Shown in pieces: positions 10,194 through 21,128 of a stretch of DNA of 64,000 bases; within the stretch, counting starts at the first letter, position 1, and each line of letters opens with the position of its first letter. Under the pieces are notes generated by a model that ran no database searches, was not told the DNA's origin, and worked only from the letters and a program-made list of their open reading frames with translations. The position numbers and the translations under genes are program-made. Origin of the DNA: Oegoconia quadripuncta (Eukaryota; Arthropoda; Insecta; Lepidoptera; Autostichidae); the NCBI GenBank assembly GCA_949316235.1, contig OX438741.1, positions 24,146,324 to 24,210,323 on the forward strand. Reading direction: 5' to 3'.

Positions 10194-10313
10194 AGATGGA
10201 AAAGATGGATGCTTTGTGTGAGATGTGATATGAACGAAAAGGGTGTGAATGATGAGGTAATGGCTGATAGAGGAGATTGGAAGAAAAAGACGTATGTCAC
10301 CGACCCCAAATAA
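10194..10313 (+). pseudogene. LINE reverse transcriptase extreme C-terminus
   Basis: A 40-codon frame ends WKKKTYVTDPK-stop and contains MNEKGVNDEVMADRGDW. It fits the pattern KKGVN-E-T-DR-WKK-T-C-ADPK that closes reverse transcriptases of an RTE-like lepidopteran LINE. The 3' flank (TTGGGACTAGGGCAAGAAGA) also fits. The element is 5'-truncated. Confidence 0.55.
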
Positions 10314-10380
10314 ATTGGGACTAGGGCAAGAAGATGGTGATGAGTAGTGAGCAGTAGTCGTGAGGATATAAGACTTTTGA

Positions 10381-10572
10381 TTTTTTTTATTCACAACGGG
10401 TTAGCACTTGACCTCAATCACACTTGATGTTAAGTGAAGATGAGGCCGAAAGTTGTAGCGTACTGACCCGGAAACCCCCTCTTATTTGAGGGACTGGCTA
10501 TCTTATCTCTGACAACCGAAACACAACAATGCTATTAACATTGCGGTTTGGCGGCAGATTTAGATAAGATGA
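10381..10572 (-). mobile_element. SINE-C 3' part
   Basis: The - strand gives CATCTTATCTAAATCTGCCG through AGAGATAAGATAGCCAGTCC, GGGTCAGTACGCTACAACTT, CTTCACTTAACATCAAGTGT and CCGTTGTGAATAAAAAA. The 5' head is missing. The A-rich tail is visible as a T run on the + strand. Confidence 0.7.
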
Positions 10573-10668
10573 TGTGGTGATGTGGTGATTTGTTTTGTTT
10601 AATAGGCTATCTACAATAGCATATACATATATCACTTACATATTGGGAATATATTACGGTATATAGTT

Positions 10669-11138
10669 GACGGTAGGGCATTTTAAATATCCGCCTGGCC
10701 AACTGCCACCATCTTGTCTAAGTCTGCTGCCAAGTAGCATAGCATTTTTTTTGTGGACAACGGATTGGTACTTGACCTCAATCACACCTGATGTTAAGTG
10801 AAGTTGAGGTCGAAGGTACAAGCGTACTGACCCGGAAACCCCAACAAATTTGGGGGACTGGCTATCTTATCTCTGCCAACTGGAACAAAACAATGCTATT
10901 AACATTGCTGCTAAGCTTTAGATAAGATGGTGGTAGCTAGCCAGGCGGACATTTAAAATGACCTACCACCAACCAAACCGAGTATTTAAACCTGTACACC
11001 GCTGGGGATCGAACCCGCGACCTTCGAATCGTAAATCCAATGTTGTTTACATTGAGCCACGGAGGCGGTTAAATAGCATTGTTGTGTTCTGGTTGTTTGC
11101 GATTTACTTATTAACATCAGGTGTGATTAATATTATGT
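10669..11138 (+). mobile_element. outer SINE-C, split by another SINE-C
   Basis: The left piece (10669-10746) reads CGGTAGGGCATTTTAAATAT, then CCACCATCTTGTCTAAGTC and AGTAGCATAGCATT. The right piece (11073-11138) resumes ATAGCATTGTTGTGTTCTGG, then AACATCAGGTGTGATTAA. Without the insertion the two join to the usual SINE-C body. The 3' half also has its own deletion. Confidence 0.75.
10747..11072 (-). mobile_element. nested SINE-C, full length, with 8-bp target duplication
   Basis: It lies in opposite orientation inside the outer SINE-C. ATAGCATT occurs on both sides (10739-10746 and 11073-11080). On the - strand it runs from the head AACCGCCTCCGTGGCTCAAT through a B box GCGGGTTCGATCCCCAGCGG and the complete body, to CCGTTGTCCAC followed by an A run. 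It is the most complete SINE-C with a clear A-tail, consistent with target-primed insertion. Confidence 0.85.
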
Positions 11139-11472
11139 AATTTAACGGACATGTCTATAGTAAATGTTAATAATGTTTTTATTTATTTCTTCTTTCTTTC
11201 TAATAATACCTTTTATTCCCAATTTGTTAAATTCACTATTATCTTAGACTTTATAAGCTTACTAGCATAATTGTACATATGTGTGTGACAAGACATTGCA
11301 AAAAACATCTAAATAAATGTAATGCAAAAATCATCGATAAATATCATAACAAACATCCTCACAAGGTTCTTATATTCTCTGCTTCAAGTTTCAGTTCCGA
11401 ATTTCTTTCGGCTATGTCACCGAAATTTATTTTGTTTATAACCTATATGAATACAATTATTTTCATTATTAA

Positions 11473-11715
11473 CTAGCTTTCCGCCCTCGGCTTCGCCTGC
11501 GTGGAATAACTTTATCGCGGAATTTTGTTTATCCCGCAAGAACTACTCACTTTATCGGGATAAAAAATATCCTATGTTTCAATCCAGGGTATATTCTACC
11601 TGTATACCAAATTTCATCCAAATTCGTTCATCCGTTTTGCCGTCATTGAGCAACAAATAAATAAATAAACAAACAAACTAACATCTAAACTTTCGCATTT
11701 ATAATATTAGTTAGA
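11473..11715 (-). mobile_element. Helitron-like element upstream of the transporter
   Basis: The - strand 5' end is TCTAACTAATATTATAAATG and the 3' end is GAAGCCGAGGGCGGAAAGCT followed by AG, closing the CTAG terminus. The body carries CAAAACGGATGAACGAATTT and the TTATTCCACGCAGGCGAAGC block shared with the 20149-20380 copy. It ends only 33 bases before the transporter ATG, so it may lie in the promoter, 5' UTR or an upstream intron of that gene. Confidence 0.8.
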
Positions 11716-11748
11716 TAATTAGGTATTTGTATTTTGTAGTGTTACATT

Positions 11749-11875
11749 ATGAGCTCCGTGACTCTACAGCACATATCCAGTGGCATTGTGTTTGTATTCC
11801 CCTCGATCCTGACTCCTGCCATCACGGCCGGCAGTGGTGGTATATACACAACTAAAGAGGTGGCATCGTGGATCG
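11749..11875 (+). CDS. sugar transporter, first recognised coding exon
   Basis: From the ATG at 11749 the frame gives MSSVTLQHISSGIVFVFPSI and ends TTKEVASWI plus one base, before a GTGGGT donor at 11876. Joined to 12573 it completes an alanine (SWIAGVYG), the usual TM1-TM2 junction of insect trehalose-transporter-like proteins (SWIAS-). The phase-1 join keeps the frame open for 458 codons. An acceptor-like TTTTGTAG ends at 11739 and the frame is open from it, so this could be an internal exon with an upstream start not seen here; I chose the ATG as the conservative start. A Helitron-like element ends 33 bases upstream. Confidence 0.65.
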
Positions 11876-12572
11876 GTGGGTACTTCACTATAACGACTTA
11901 ATACATCATTCATATCCCATGCATCAAATGCATCAGAAGTTATCTATTTCAAATTGAAATGATCATTTGAAATCGTAAATTTCTTTAACTTAAAATTGTC
12001 GCACTGACTCTGTTTCGCTGGCTCTGGAGAGAAGGGGTTGCTCTTATTTAAATTTTAGTATTGTCTATGTAAAAGGAGTAAATATGTACAGTTCACCAGG
12101 CGAAATCAGTGCTGGCAATTTACGGTTTTCATAATTTCTTCTGGCTACATTTCTATCACGAAAACCCAACCTTGAAATTTGTTATAGTAATACACATACT
12201 AGTATCATGAAATTACATACTTATATTAAATAATCATTATGTATAATATAATTGGATATTTTTTTTTTTTAATTATAATTATTTTTCCAATTAGCTCTAT
12301 ATCACCTATGTTTAATTCTTAACTTCGAAAACCTGTCATTATTTTTAGAAAACCTACAATTGGCTTGTGTTAGGGTAAAACCGAATTCTAATAAAATTTT
12401 TATTTATAAATTAGCTGTAGATTTTCAGTACAAAAATAAAAACTAAATTAACAACCATTATTCCACCATAGGCAAACAACATAATTATTTCAGGAAATAT
12501 TCTAAAATGATTTAATTCTAAAATTATGCTTGGACTCGATTGCTTGATTCAAAGGTTGTAATTTCTTTTCAG
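11876..12572 (+). other. intron of the sugar transporter
   Basis: It starts GTGGGT and ends TTTCTTTTCAG before the second exon. It is 697 bases, AT-rich, and holds no repeat family I can place. The reading frame is phase 1 at both borders. Confidence 0.65.
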
Positions 12573-13822
12573 CTGGTGTATATGGCATCTCATCTGCAAT
12601 CGGTTTTACTTTCTTGCCATCGCTCATGCAAATATATGGAAGACGATTCATCAATATTCTCTGTCAGACCATTAGCATCATCGGTTCTGTGACCATCGCT
12701 TTAGCACCGAACGTCACCACCTTGATCGTGGGCCGATTCATTCACGGTTTGATATTCGTCGATATTTATCTCTCAAACGTAATAGTAGCGGAATACTGTC
12801 ATCCAAAACGAAGAGGAACATATATCGTAATAAAAATCATCTCATTAATGCTTGGTATATCGTTGTGCCACAGTCTTAACTATTCTATAACCTGGAGGCA
12901 GATGGCGTGGCTAACAACTCTACCATCGGCTTATGGGGGTATATTAACGCTCACTTGGCCGGAGAGTCCAGCATGGCTCGCTTATAAAGGAAGGTTTAAT
13001 GAATGTTTGTTGGCATTCGAATTGCTACGTGGACGTGGTTTAAAGGCAATCAAGGAGGTTGAAGAACTTATAACAGCCCAACAAGAACTTAGAAATATAC
13101 ATGAAAGATCAACATTTGTAACAACTTTAAAGGCTTTCCGTTCTAAAGAGTTTCTAAGACCATTATTTTTGATTTTAGTATTAGACGTTATGAAATTGAC
13201 TAGTGGCGCTTACGTGCTGCAAACATACATCATGGAAATAATGACGAACTTGACAGGCGACAAAAATTACTCTCATTATTTTGTGATTGTATTCGATGTT
13301 ATGCAGATAATGGGGTTAATTATGTGCACTGCAGTTGAAAGAAAACTTAAAAGAAGAACATTATTATTCTCTAGTGGTATTACTGCTTCTCTTCTTATGG
13401 CTTTAATATGTTTATTTGATTATTTGTATACCACAAAATATATAAATGTAAAATGGATATCGCCGTTACTATTGATACTGCATGGATTTGTTTGTAAATC
13501 AGGGGTTTTCTGCATATCATTAGTTATAAAGGCAGAAATTATTCCCTTGAAATATCGAGGAATATGTATTACTAGCGCTGGCATTGTGAATGGTATAACA
13601 AAAATGTTGTTTTTGAAGTTTACAGCAAATATGCTGGTCGATTTGCAAGTATATGGAACATTATTTGTGTATCTTGTAATTTCCGTGTCAATGTTACTTT
13701 GTTTATATTATATCTTACCCGAAACTAAAGATAGAACATTACAGAATATAGAAATAGAATTTTTAGATCTGAACTTGAAGATAAGGGATGATATAGAAGT
13801 GACAAACAAGTTAATGAAATAA
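12573..13822 (+). CDS. facilitated sugar (trehalose-like) transporter, MFS, main exon
   Basis: With the exon at 11749-11875 this encodes about 458 residues, the usual size for the sugar-porter family. These proteins carry sugars across the plasma membrane by facilitated diffusion through 12 helices. Marks seen, in joined residue numbers: YGRRF at 64-68 (loop 2-3 GRR motif), GRFIHG near 96-101, EYCHPKRRG near 116-124 (loop 4-5 R-x-G-R-R-like site), PESPAWLAYKGR from about 172 (the PESP-WL signature after TM6), LKYRGI late in the chain, and PETKDRTL near 425-432 (the PETKG-TL signature, G changed to D). Hydrophobic helices fill the rest. The substrate cannot be fixed from sequence. The stop overlaps an AATAAA (GAAATAAAAA), a possible poly(A) signal. 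I see no frameshift, so the gene is probably functional. Confidence 0.85.
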
Positions 13823-14759
13823 AAATCATGTAATCATGGCACATACGTCATTTATTTGTAGGTAGAGCACGTATTGTATTGCAACGACGATTTTTCAATT
13901 TTATTAGGGCTTTTCTAGAATTAACGTATTCTTTATTAATTTATTAAAGGCAGTAATACGATAATGCACTATATCGTACACAAGTATCCTGTAATTCTTT
14001 AGTTTTATTTGAGGTTCAGTGGGCGAAGTGTGAGTTTTGATTCTATTAAGTATACTACCGTGCTCTCGTTTACTTGTATAAGACGTTTATCTACATTATA
14101 CAATGGTATAGAAGAGATGCATAATAAAAAAATACATCACAAATATAGTTTTACTAAAAAAAGTGAGGTTGATTGGAAAAATGATTGAAAAATAATACAA
14201 GCCTAGTTGCTTAGCGACGAACGAAGGAGGAACTGTGTGTATGTGCAAGATATTTATTTATTATTATTATTTCTTTAACTCGGCGTAATTGCCGCCATCA
14301 TCCTTCCAGAGCAGTAAATGCGCACGTATGCATCTCAGAGCGAAAACGCTTCGGCCCTGCGGTTACATAACAACTCATTGTAATGCCAAAATCGTCAAAC
14401 CACACTATCGATCCCGCTTTCATTCATATGATTGCCAATAAACGTGTTAAGATGTATTTTTATGACACTACTTGCCTATTTATGCCAAGAGAAATTGTAC
14501 TGTTGAGCAAAAGCAGAAGTCTATAATTAAGTATTTCGACTGCTCTCCGACAGTTCTATAAGTACCTAGCTAAGATAACAAGCCGTCATAAAACCATTAG
14601 TATGAATGTTTATCAAATAAACGCTAAGGGTACCTAATTATTTCCTGTTTATGTCGAATACTGCTATGTCTGTTTGTAACGATGGTTACATGATAATTAA
14701 TTTATTGCTATAATAGTTACACAAATAAACAACCCTTTCTACTGAAGGGGAATCAACAA
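13823..14759. other. 3' flank of the transporter; no gene recognised
   Basis: AT-rich. Part of the 3' UTR probably lies in the first few hundred bases, but no clear end can be set. A patch at 14280-14360 is GC-richer with no open frame of note. Confidence 0.4.
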
Positions 14760-15600
14760 CAACAACAATTTGTACGAGGTGAAAAATTGGACCTTGTAGA
14801 CACTACTGTCTTTTTAGGACTGACATTGGATGCTAAGCTTCAGTGGGGGCCTCATATTGAGAAACTAGCGAAACAGCTTGCTTCTGCTGCGTATGCAGTC
14901 AAAAAAATCTGAAATTTAACAGACGTTCATACCGCAAGACTGGTTTACTTTAGCTATTTCCACAGTTTGATGTCATATGGCATATTGTTGTGGGGAAACG
15001 CTGCTGACATACATATGATTTTTGTTCTGCAGAAGCGTGCTATTCGTGCCATTTATAAATTAGGACCTAGAGAGTCTCTTAGAGACCTTAGGCATCTCAA
15101 TACATTTATGAGAATTTGTTATATGCAAAAAAAAATATAACCTTATTCGCTAAAAATAGTGATAGGCACAATGTTAATACAAGGAATAAGAACCAGTTAT
15201 CTATTTATGTTAGCCGACTTCACAAAGTTAGTAAATCCTTCAAAGGGCAATGTATACGCTTTTATAATAAGGTTCCAGTAGACATTCAAAATATGCCTTT
15301 AAATAAATTTAAAGCAATCATAAAACAGAAATTATTAACAAAAGGCTATTATAACATCACTGACTATTTGAATGATAAGTAAGCATGGACATAGCTGTCT
15401 ATTCATATAATTATCAAATCGCAACCTATAATCTGTTTAAAAGAGCAACCCTAGAGTTTCTTGCTCGTTCTTCTCTGGGGAGTCAGCTTTGTGAATGAGC
15501 AGTAAATTTAAACTATAATGTAATATTAATATTAATAGTGACGTTTTCAAGTGATAATTTTATCCTATGAAATAAAAATATTTTGATTTTGATTTTGATT
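14760..15600 (+). mobile_element. 5'-truncated non-LTR retrotransposon (LINE-J family)
   Basis: It starts inside the reverse transcriptase thumb and runs to the tail. The 3' UTR carries TGAATGAGCAGTAAATTTAA and TTTTATCCTATGAAATAAAA, and ends in ATTTTGATTTTGATTTTGAT. The same tail is seen at 18978-19056, 30437-30550 (-) and, without the repeat, at 53385-53870. Jockey-superfamily placement is an inference from the protein. Confidence 0.75.
14768..15382 (+). pseudogene. reverse transcriptase C-terminal region, broken
   Basis: The frame gives VFLGLTLDAKLQWGPHIEKL, the usual thumb motif FLG-TLD-KL-W--HI, then AAYAVKKI and a stop where an arginine is expected. It continues with ARLVYFSYFHSLMSYGILLW and FVLQKRAIRAIYKLGPRESL. 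After a frameshift near 15090 it resumes NKNQLSIYVSRLHKVSKSFK and QCIRFYNKVPVDIQNMPLNK, ending YNITDYLNDK. One stop and at least one frameshift make it nonfunctional. Confidence 0.75.
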
Positions 15601-15641
15601 TTTTGACAAATGGGTGTTTTGTGAATTTTCAACGGTTTCAT

Positions 15642-15705
15642 AGCTTTTTACCCGACTGCCTAAGAACGGAGGGTAATGTTTATCGAGTGTATGTATGTAT
15701 GAGGA
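15642..15705 (+). repeat. repeat O fragment
   Basis: It reads TTTTTACCCGACTGCC and GGAGGGTAATGTTTATCGAG, then TGTATGTATG. This is a very common lepidopteran repeat end, also at 16970-17192 and 30835-31062 in the other orientation. Confidence 0.5.
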
Positions 15706-16137
15706 AAGGTATTTTACCAGCAGTCATTCAACAATAACTTCTTATTACTAATGAAATAAAATTATTATATTTACTTAACTATAAAAAGTGTATCGCATCG
15801 AGGTCTCCTTACATGCGGCATTGTCCCCAGCACGCTAGCCGCGTTGCACCACCAGGTATTACCCCCCCCCGCGGTTGCATACAAACTGATGTAAAGAAAT
15901 GTTGTCAAAGCTATAAGTAATTTTAAATGTTTGTAAAATAGAGGAAATCTATTTTGACCATGGTTGAATTAACACTTTCAATAAAATTAACATGTCTTGT
16001 TTCATCGCCTTGCTAAAGACCGTGTGACGAATCTGCCAAGTTCCTTTCTAAGTTATGTAAGGACTTCAATTTTTACTTCTAACCTGATTCATATAACTTT
16101 GAAAACTGCTGTGTGGTTTCAGAACGTGAAAACAATA
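15706..16137. other. no gene recognised
   Basis: Contains a run of nine or ten C at about 15861. No coding signal. Confidence 0.35.
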
Positions 16138-16380
16138 GAATGGGTGTCGTAAAAGACGACTAAGAGACCTTCCACCAAAAAACCATAGATTTGTACGTTT
16201 AACGGCTTTTGGGTCACCCCGTATAGTCACGTGTCCATTTCTGTATATTTCAAAGGGGGAACCGTACCTGGTCTTTCAAGTACCTATTAAACTTTTAATG
16301 TTTGGACACCCAAACAAGTGTTTGGGATATCTCTGACAAGCCCATTTGGGAAAAAAGGCGTGAAGTTATGTATGTATGTA
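16138..16380 (+). repeat. repeat G copy, uninterrupted
   Basis: It contains GGGTGTCGTAAAAGACGACT, CCACCAAAAAACCATAG, CACGTGTCCATTTCTG, ACTTTTAATGTTTGGACACC and GTTTGGGATATCTCTGACAA. It is the uninterrupted counterpart of 38930-39442, where a SINE-A splits the ACTTTTAAT segment. Confidence 0.6.
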
Positions 16381-16969
16381 TCTGAATAAAGACTGGACAT
16401 ACATAAGACAGAACGTCGTCAAACACAGTGCACTCATCGTTTGTCGTCGGTGTTTAAAACCAACCAAAAGAGAGCAGACCCAGGTACTAGGCTAATATAT
16501 TTTAATTTGTATCCGTAATAGGATAGGAACGCTGTCGTTTATTATTCAAATTTAGAAATAAAGAAATTAGAGTTAAAAGTTGTTAGGTCATGTGAGCGAA
16601 TACCTTTTTAAACATACCAACGTCATATCTATTTCCTCCTTGATTATACCGGTATAAAGGAATAGACGCTTGTACTTCCCCTTTTACTAAAAAGGTTCAA
16701 CCCAATTAATAGGTCCTATTATAAACGTTAATTTTCCACTTAACAGGACCGGTGGGTTGCTTTCGAAAATTAAACATAAATACGCATTCCTTGGTATTGG
16801 TATAGGGCTTAAAGGGTTTAGTTAGACCCACCGAGGGAGTGTCGTCGAAGAATAATTGGTCATTCTACAATACACTTACCGCGAAGATACCGATTTAATA
16901 AAATTAGCTGCGAAAACGTTCAAAATTTAGTAATAAGTATATATATTTAAGTATTTAAAAACCAAAAAC
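16381..16969. other. no gene recognised
   Basis: AT-rich spacer; no repeat family placed. Confidence 0.35.
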
Positions 16970-17192
16970 CCGACGGCATAATTTTGTATTTTGTAGACGC
17001 CATGTTGGATTTTTACCATAAAATATATCCTATGATACACCAGGTATCAAGACGAATCTAACAACATCATATACTTCGTATTCGCTCAAGCCGTTTAGGT
17101 TACAGGATGCACCAAAGGAACGGACATATATCCATGAATACATACATACATGCACTCGGGAAACATTACCCACCTTTCTTGGGCAGTCAAAA
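16970..17192 (-). repeat. repeat O copy
   Basis: The right end on the + strand reads CATACATACATGCACTCGGG, AAACATTACCCACC and GGGCAGTC, the complement of the repeat O end at 15642. The left part (GACGCCATGTTGGATTTT, CCTATGATACA) is also shared in part with 30835-31062. Confidence 0.5.
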
Positions 17193-17700
17193 TGACATTA
17201 GAATGCAATTTTTTTTATGGTGAACTGAGGTTATAAAGATTTTATTGTGCCAGCCCTAAAGAAAGGAAAATCGTATATGTGTGATTGTGATATAAAATTG
17301 TATCATAAGCGGCATCCATAATATGATTTCGTTGCTTTCCATTTCGGTGTCATGACACGATGTCATGCTACGCTGGCTGCTTAGCTTATACTGGACGTTT
17401 TACAGTCGTAGTGCGGCTGCGTGTACCTACAACTACATAATTTCAACGTTATCGTCATCGGTTTCGTTCCGAAATACGATTGGTTGGCTTACCGCTCGCT
17501 TGGTAATTTGACGGTTTCTCATTGGTTAACGTAATCGATGAAGTTACATAATCTAAGGGCTGATGTTAAGTGAAGAAGAGGGTGAAGATCGAGAACCCCA
17601 TCTCATAACTACTCTTTTTAACCCCTTGACGAAAGGGACCGGTGCTATGTATTTGGCCGCGTTCTGTGCGTGAATCAGTAATTTAATTTTAATTTAGCGA
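17193..17700. other. no gene; one SINE-C scrap
   Basis: At 17560-17590 TGATGTTAAGTGAAGAAGAG and GGTGAAGATCG are a short SINE-C 3' scrap on the - strand. The rest is unassigned. Confidence 0.35.
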
Positions 17701-17706
17701 AACGAA

Positions 17707-17937
17707 TTGCTTGGAGAAAAGCCACTCACCAGGGTGCTTGATCCCTCCACCGAAGATATCCACAAAGAGGTAGAAGGTACCTTCAGCTCTCTCTTTGAAG
17801 GCCAGCTGGACTTACCTCGAGATTGCCTATGTTACCTTTCTCCTGGGAGATTGTATGGGTTCGAAGCCAGAGTTGAGCAGCCCTCAGCAGCAATTCGTGG
17901 CGTAAGCAAAGGTGGTAACGACAATTATATTTGTTAG
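17707..17937 (+). CDS. unassigned GC-richer open frame
   Basis: A 76-codon frame (TTG start as given) contains VLDPSTEDIHKEVEGTFSSL and LPRDCLCYLSPGRLYGFEAR. Its base composition is clearly richer in G and C than the flanks, as coding sequence or an old element would be. No family is recognised, and no splice borders or repeats frame it convincingly. It could be a fragment of a retroelement or a host exon. Confidence 0.15.
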   Translation: MLGEKPLTRVLDPSTEDIHKEVEGTFSSLFEGQLDLPRDCLCYLSPGRLYGFEARVEQPSAAIRGVSKGGNDNYIC

Positions 17938-18779
17938 ATGAAATTATACGAAAACCGAAAAAAACTGCGAGAACGCTGTGGTGAAAACCGCCGATTCACA
18001 CACGCGATCCGAATTAACTCTTTATTATATTTTAGCCTATTTTCAAAAGTAAGTTGAGTGTTGCCAACTTCGAAACCATTATACTACATGGAACAATACT
18101 AAATTGGACAATAATAATAGGTATAATATTAAGTAATAATTTTACATGCCAAACGCTGGCGAACTGCGCGATACTTAACATTATTATGTATATTTAAGAC
18201 CATTATTGTTACCAAATTTCGTGCGAAATAAATTTATATTCTATGCTATTTAGCCTTTACTAATTATTTGTTTTATATTTCCTAACAATTTAGGACATTA
18301 TCTTACTTATATTGCTTTAACAAAATGGTTTTTTAAAAGATAATTGAGAAAAATCTTAAAATACAGTCGATTATATCCCTGATAAGAAAGCCCTGTCACT
18401 AAAACTATGTTTATTTAAAAAATTAAAATATATCTTCAATTAAACTATAAATTGACAATACCCTTCCAGTTGCTATCGCCATAAAAAACGCTTATTTTGC
18501 TAGTCTTTTCGTTTGAAACCTTATTATTAATCTTTTAACAATTAAAAAAATTGTATATTTCGTTCCGTTTCAGTGATAAGCTCCTCACTGTCGTATTCAT
18601 CAACTTAACAGCATTTGGCATATGTACAAATACATATCAGAGATTTCTTTAAGATTTATATACTGGGGGGATTTAGTTAAAAAGCGCCCAAATACTCGTC
18701 GGACCGCGCGCAACGTTCGTAGTCAGAATAAACGCAAATTGCATGCCGCGACACAGACGCAATCGAAAATCCATTGTTT
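17938..18779. other. no gene recognised
   Basis: AT-rich spacer. The stretch 18690-18780 is more GC-rich and leads into repeat K. Confidence 0.35.
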
Positions 18780-18922
18780 GCGACACCAGCACTAGTAGCA
18801 TGACAGGCACGATTTATGTCGCGCGAGATAATATTTGTCCTGCTCATTCTCTTGGACGATATATACAACTATTCCATCTCACTTCTACGTAGCGCACGAC
18901 AAACGATGACATACTACAGGGG
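18780..18922 (+). repeat. repeat K copy
   Basis: It reads CACCAGCACTAGTAGCATGA, GAGATAATATTTGTCCTGCT, CATTCTCTTGGACG and TATACAACTATTCCA. The same order is at 63325-63468 (+) and 29195-29325 (-). The class is unknown. Confidence 0.5.
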
Positions 18923-18977
18923 CAGGTGACCGCTTTGGCGTTCAAAACGTTAAGCAAAGTAGTTTAAAAAAAAATAA

Positions 18978-19056
18978 CCTGTTGACTTTCAATAAGTGAT
19001 ATTTTTGTATCCTACATTGAATAAAATATTTTTGATTTTGATTTTGATTTTGAAAG
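18978..19056 (+). mobile_element. LINE-J 3' end only
   Basis: TTCAATAAGTGATATTTTTG and ATCCTACATTGAATAAAATA are followed by TTTTTGATTTTGATTTTGAT. This matches the final 80 bases of the LINE-J copy at 14760-15600. It is an extreme 5' truncation. Confidence 0.65.
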
Positions 19057-20148
19057 GCAATTGTTCATGTAATTTTGGGAGTTTCTGCGAACTTTTTACA
19101 GTTCCAACTACGTTTGTGTTTGTTATAAATACTTCGCCCATGCATCAAAACAAACCTCGATTATATATGAAATTATTTGGAAGTTTAAAACCCTAATAAA
19201 ATTATATCTGCTCGTGACAAACAGTCGGAACCCTGTGACCAAACTTTAAAGTAGGGTTAGAATTTGTATACATAGCAAGATTTTCATTACGCTCTATCTC
19301 CGGTCGACCAGTGTTCCTCAAAGTTTAATGACTCCAGTGAACTTACGCGATAGCTCGACAATTAGTTTGCACTTTGTAGAGAAGTGTTGGATTTACGACC
19401 CTGATATTACTTACCTATGTAGATATCGAGGGTCAATGTTTTGTCAAGGTAGGCGGAAGGTGGAAACTGGCCTATCATCTTTGATATTGATTACCTACAA
19501 AGCTGGTAAAACAACTAGTCCATAAGCAAATTGAAAGTAATTCATATTTTTGTAATAATATCAAGCATTGAAAATCGCAATTAATTCATTTAATATTGCA
19601 AGCTTTACAAATTTTTATATAAATAAATAAATAAATACAAAATATAAAATCGGTAATAAATACAAATACACTGGTCTTGCTTCCTTAAGTAGGTTCGCAG
19701 TAGCTCAATTATTAGGAATCACTTACCGAAAAAAAAAATAAAGAAGTTTTTTGCCCACTGCGTAAACAGATAAGTAGATAAGCTTAGTTGTTAAACTAAG
19801 GCACCTATCACCGTCTATCTTCAGCAGGTGCCCTATGTTATCCAAGCTTAGAATCTGCCGTATTTATTTTAAACAACAAATTACAACAACAATCAAAAAC
19901 TTTAGGCACCTTTATGAATATCATAATTCGACCCGAACGATCATGTTCTGTAACCATGTTTTCATTATTTTTATCTCGTACCAAATCAACTGTAGACCCG
20001 AAATAATTTATGTTCAGTCAGATGGAGGTTCTACTCGTAAACTAGGAACACAAAACTTTGACTGTTTAATTAAAAGGTCAACCCTTTGTCACAAACATAC
20101 TACTGCTTCATAGAAAACAGATAATTATGGCAGAAATAATAAACTTAT
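19057..20148. other. no gene recognised
   Basis: Short open frames at 18996-19196, 19328-19525 and 19835-20113 have no family signature and are treated as chance. An AATAAATA tract lies near 19620-19660. Confidence 0.4.
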
Positions 20149-20380
20149 ACAACTAATATTATAAATGCGAAAGTTTGGATGTTTGCTTGTTTGTTGCTCA
20201 GTCACGGTGAAACGATTTGCATGTAATTTGGTATATAGGTAGAACATACCCTGGATTAAGACATATACAATATATATGATATTTTTTATCCCCATAAAGT
20301 GTGTAGGTAGTTCCAGCGGGATAAACAAATTTCCGCGATAAAGTTATTCCACGCAGGCGAAACCGCGGGCGGAAAGCTAG
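20149..20380 (+). mobile_element. Helitron-like non-autonomous element
   Basis: It begins AACTAATATTATAAATGCGA and ends ACCGCGGGCGGAAAGCTAG before T. The 3' part CCACGCAGGCGAAACCGCGG can fold into the GC-rich hairpin typical of Helitron ends. The 5' TC has been lost or shifted. Confidence 0.75.
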
Positions 20381-20850
20381 TATAAAATACATTGCCAATG
20401 AAAGTCAACGTCAAAGTGAAAAATTCTTTGTTTAGTAGGTACTTGCACATGACATACGTAAAATAGTTAAATTTTACATTTTTAAAGCTAGTGCTTGTTC
20501 AAAAGTAATTCAAAGAACAAGCAAGGGTTGTTGTTTTAAAAATGAGATATTATTCTAAAATATGATATAATTATCCACATCAAAAATAACTCTTTGTTTT
20601 GTTACGTATTCCTATGTGGGCCAGACAGGTAGACAGTAGACATGAACTTACCACCTAAGATTGAATCACTCACACAATCATCGCGACCCAACTTAATTGT
20701 GTTTATCTGATAATCACAATTAACTTTCAGTCGGCGTGATATCGAATATCCAAAGTGCGACCCAAGTTCGAATCACGGAAGCGCAACAGAATGAAATTAG
20801 AAATTAAATGATCAAAAAAATTGTTTTGGGAGTTCCCAAAACAACCTGGA

Positions 20851-21128
20851 GGCCAATCGAGCTATTTAAGAACGGTTTTACTGTTCGAATGGAACGTTTT
20901 TGGTTTTGGTTTAGCTTTAGTTTAGCTGAAGTAAATAATGGTTGTTTTTTTGTGAACAATTATATCGTTGACGCTACCAAAGGAAAACCAAACCCAAAAT
21001 GTATAGAGCTAACCACGAGTATTAAAAAAAAATAGGTGATTAGCGCGATACGAAATGGGCTTAACGTAACGTTTTTGGTTATGGTTTAGTTTTGGTATTA
21101 TCGTTCAAACTTAGCGCGATCGGCCCCC
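20851..21128 (+). repeat. possible old inverted-repeat element
   Basis: The ends GGAGGCCAATCGAGCTATTT and, on the complement of the right side, GGGGGCCGATCGCGCTAAGT agree at most positions. Two diverged GTTTTTGGTT-GGTTTAG blocks lie inside. I read it as a decayed miniature DNA element with low certainty. Confidence 0.3.
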
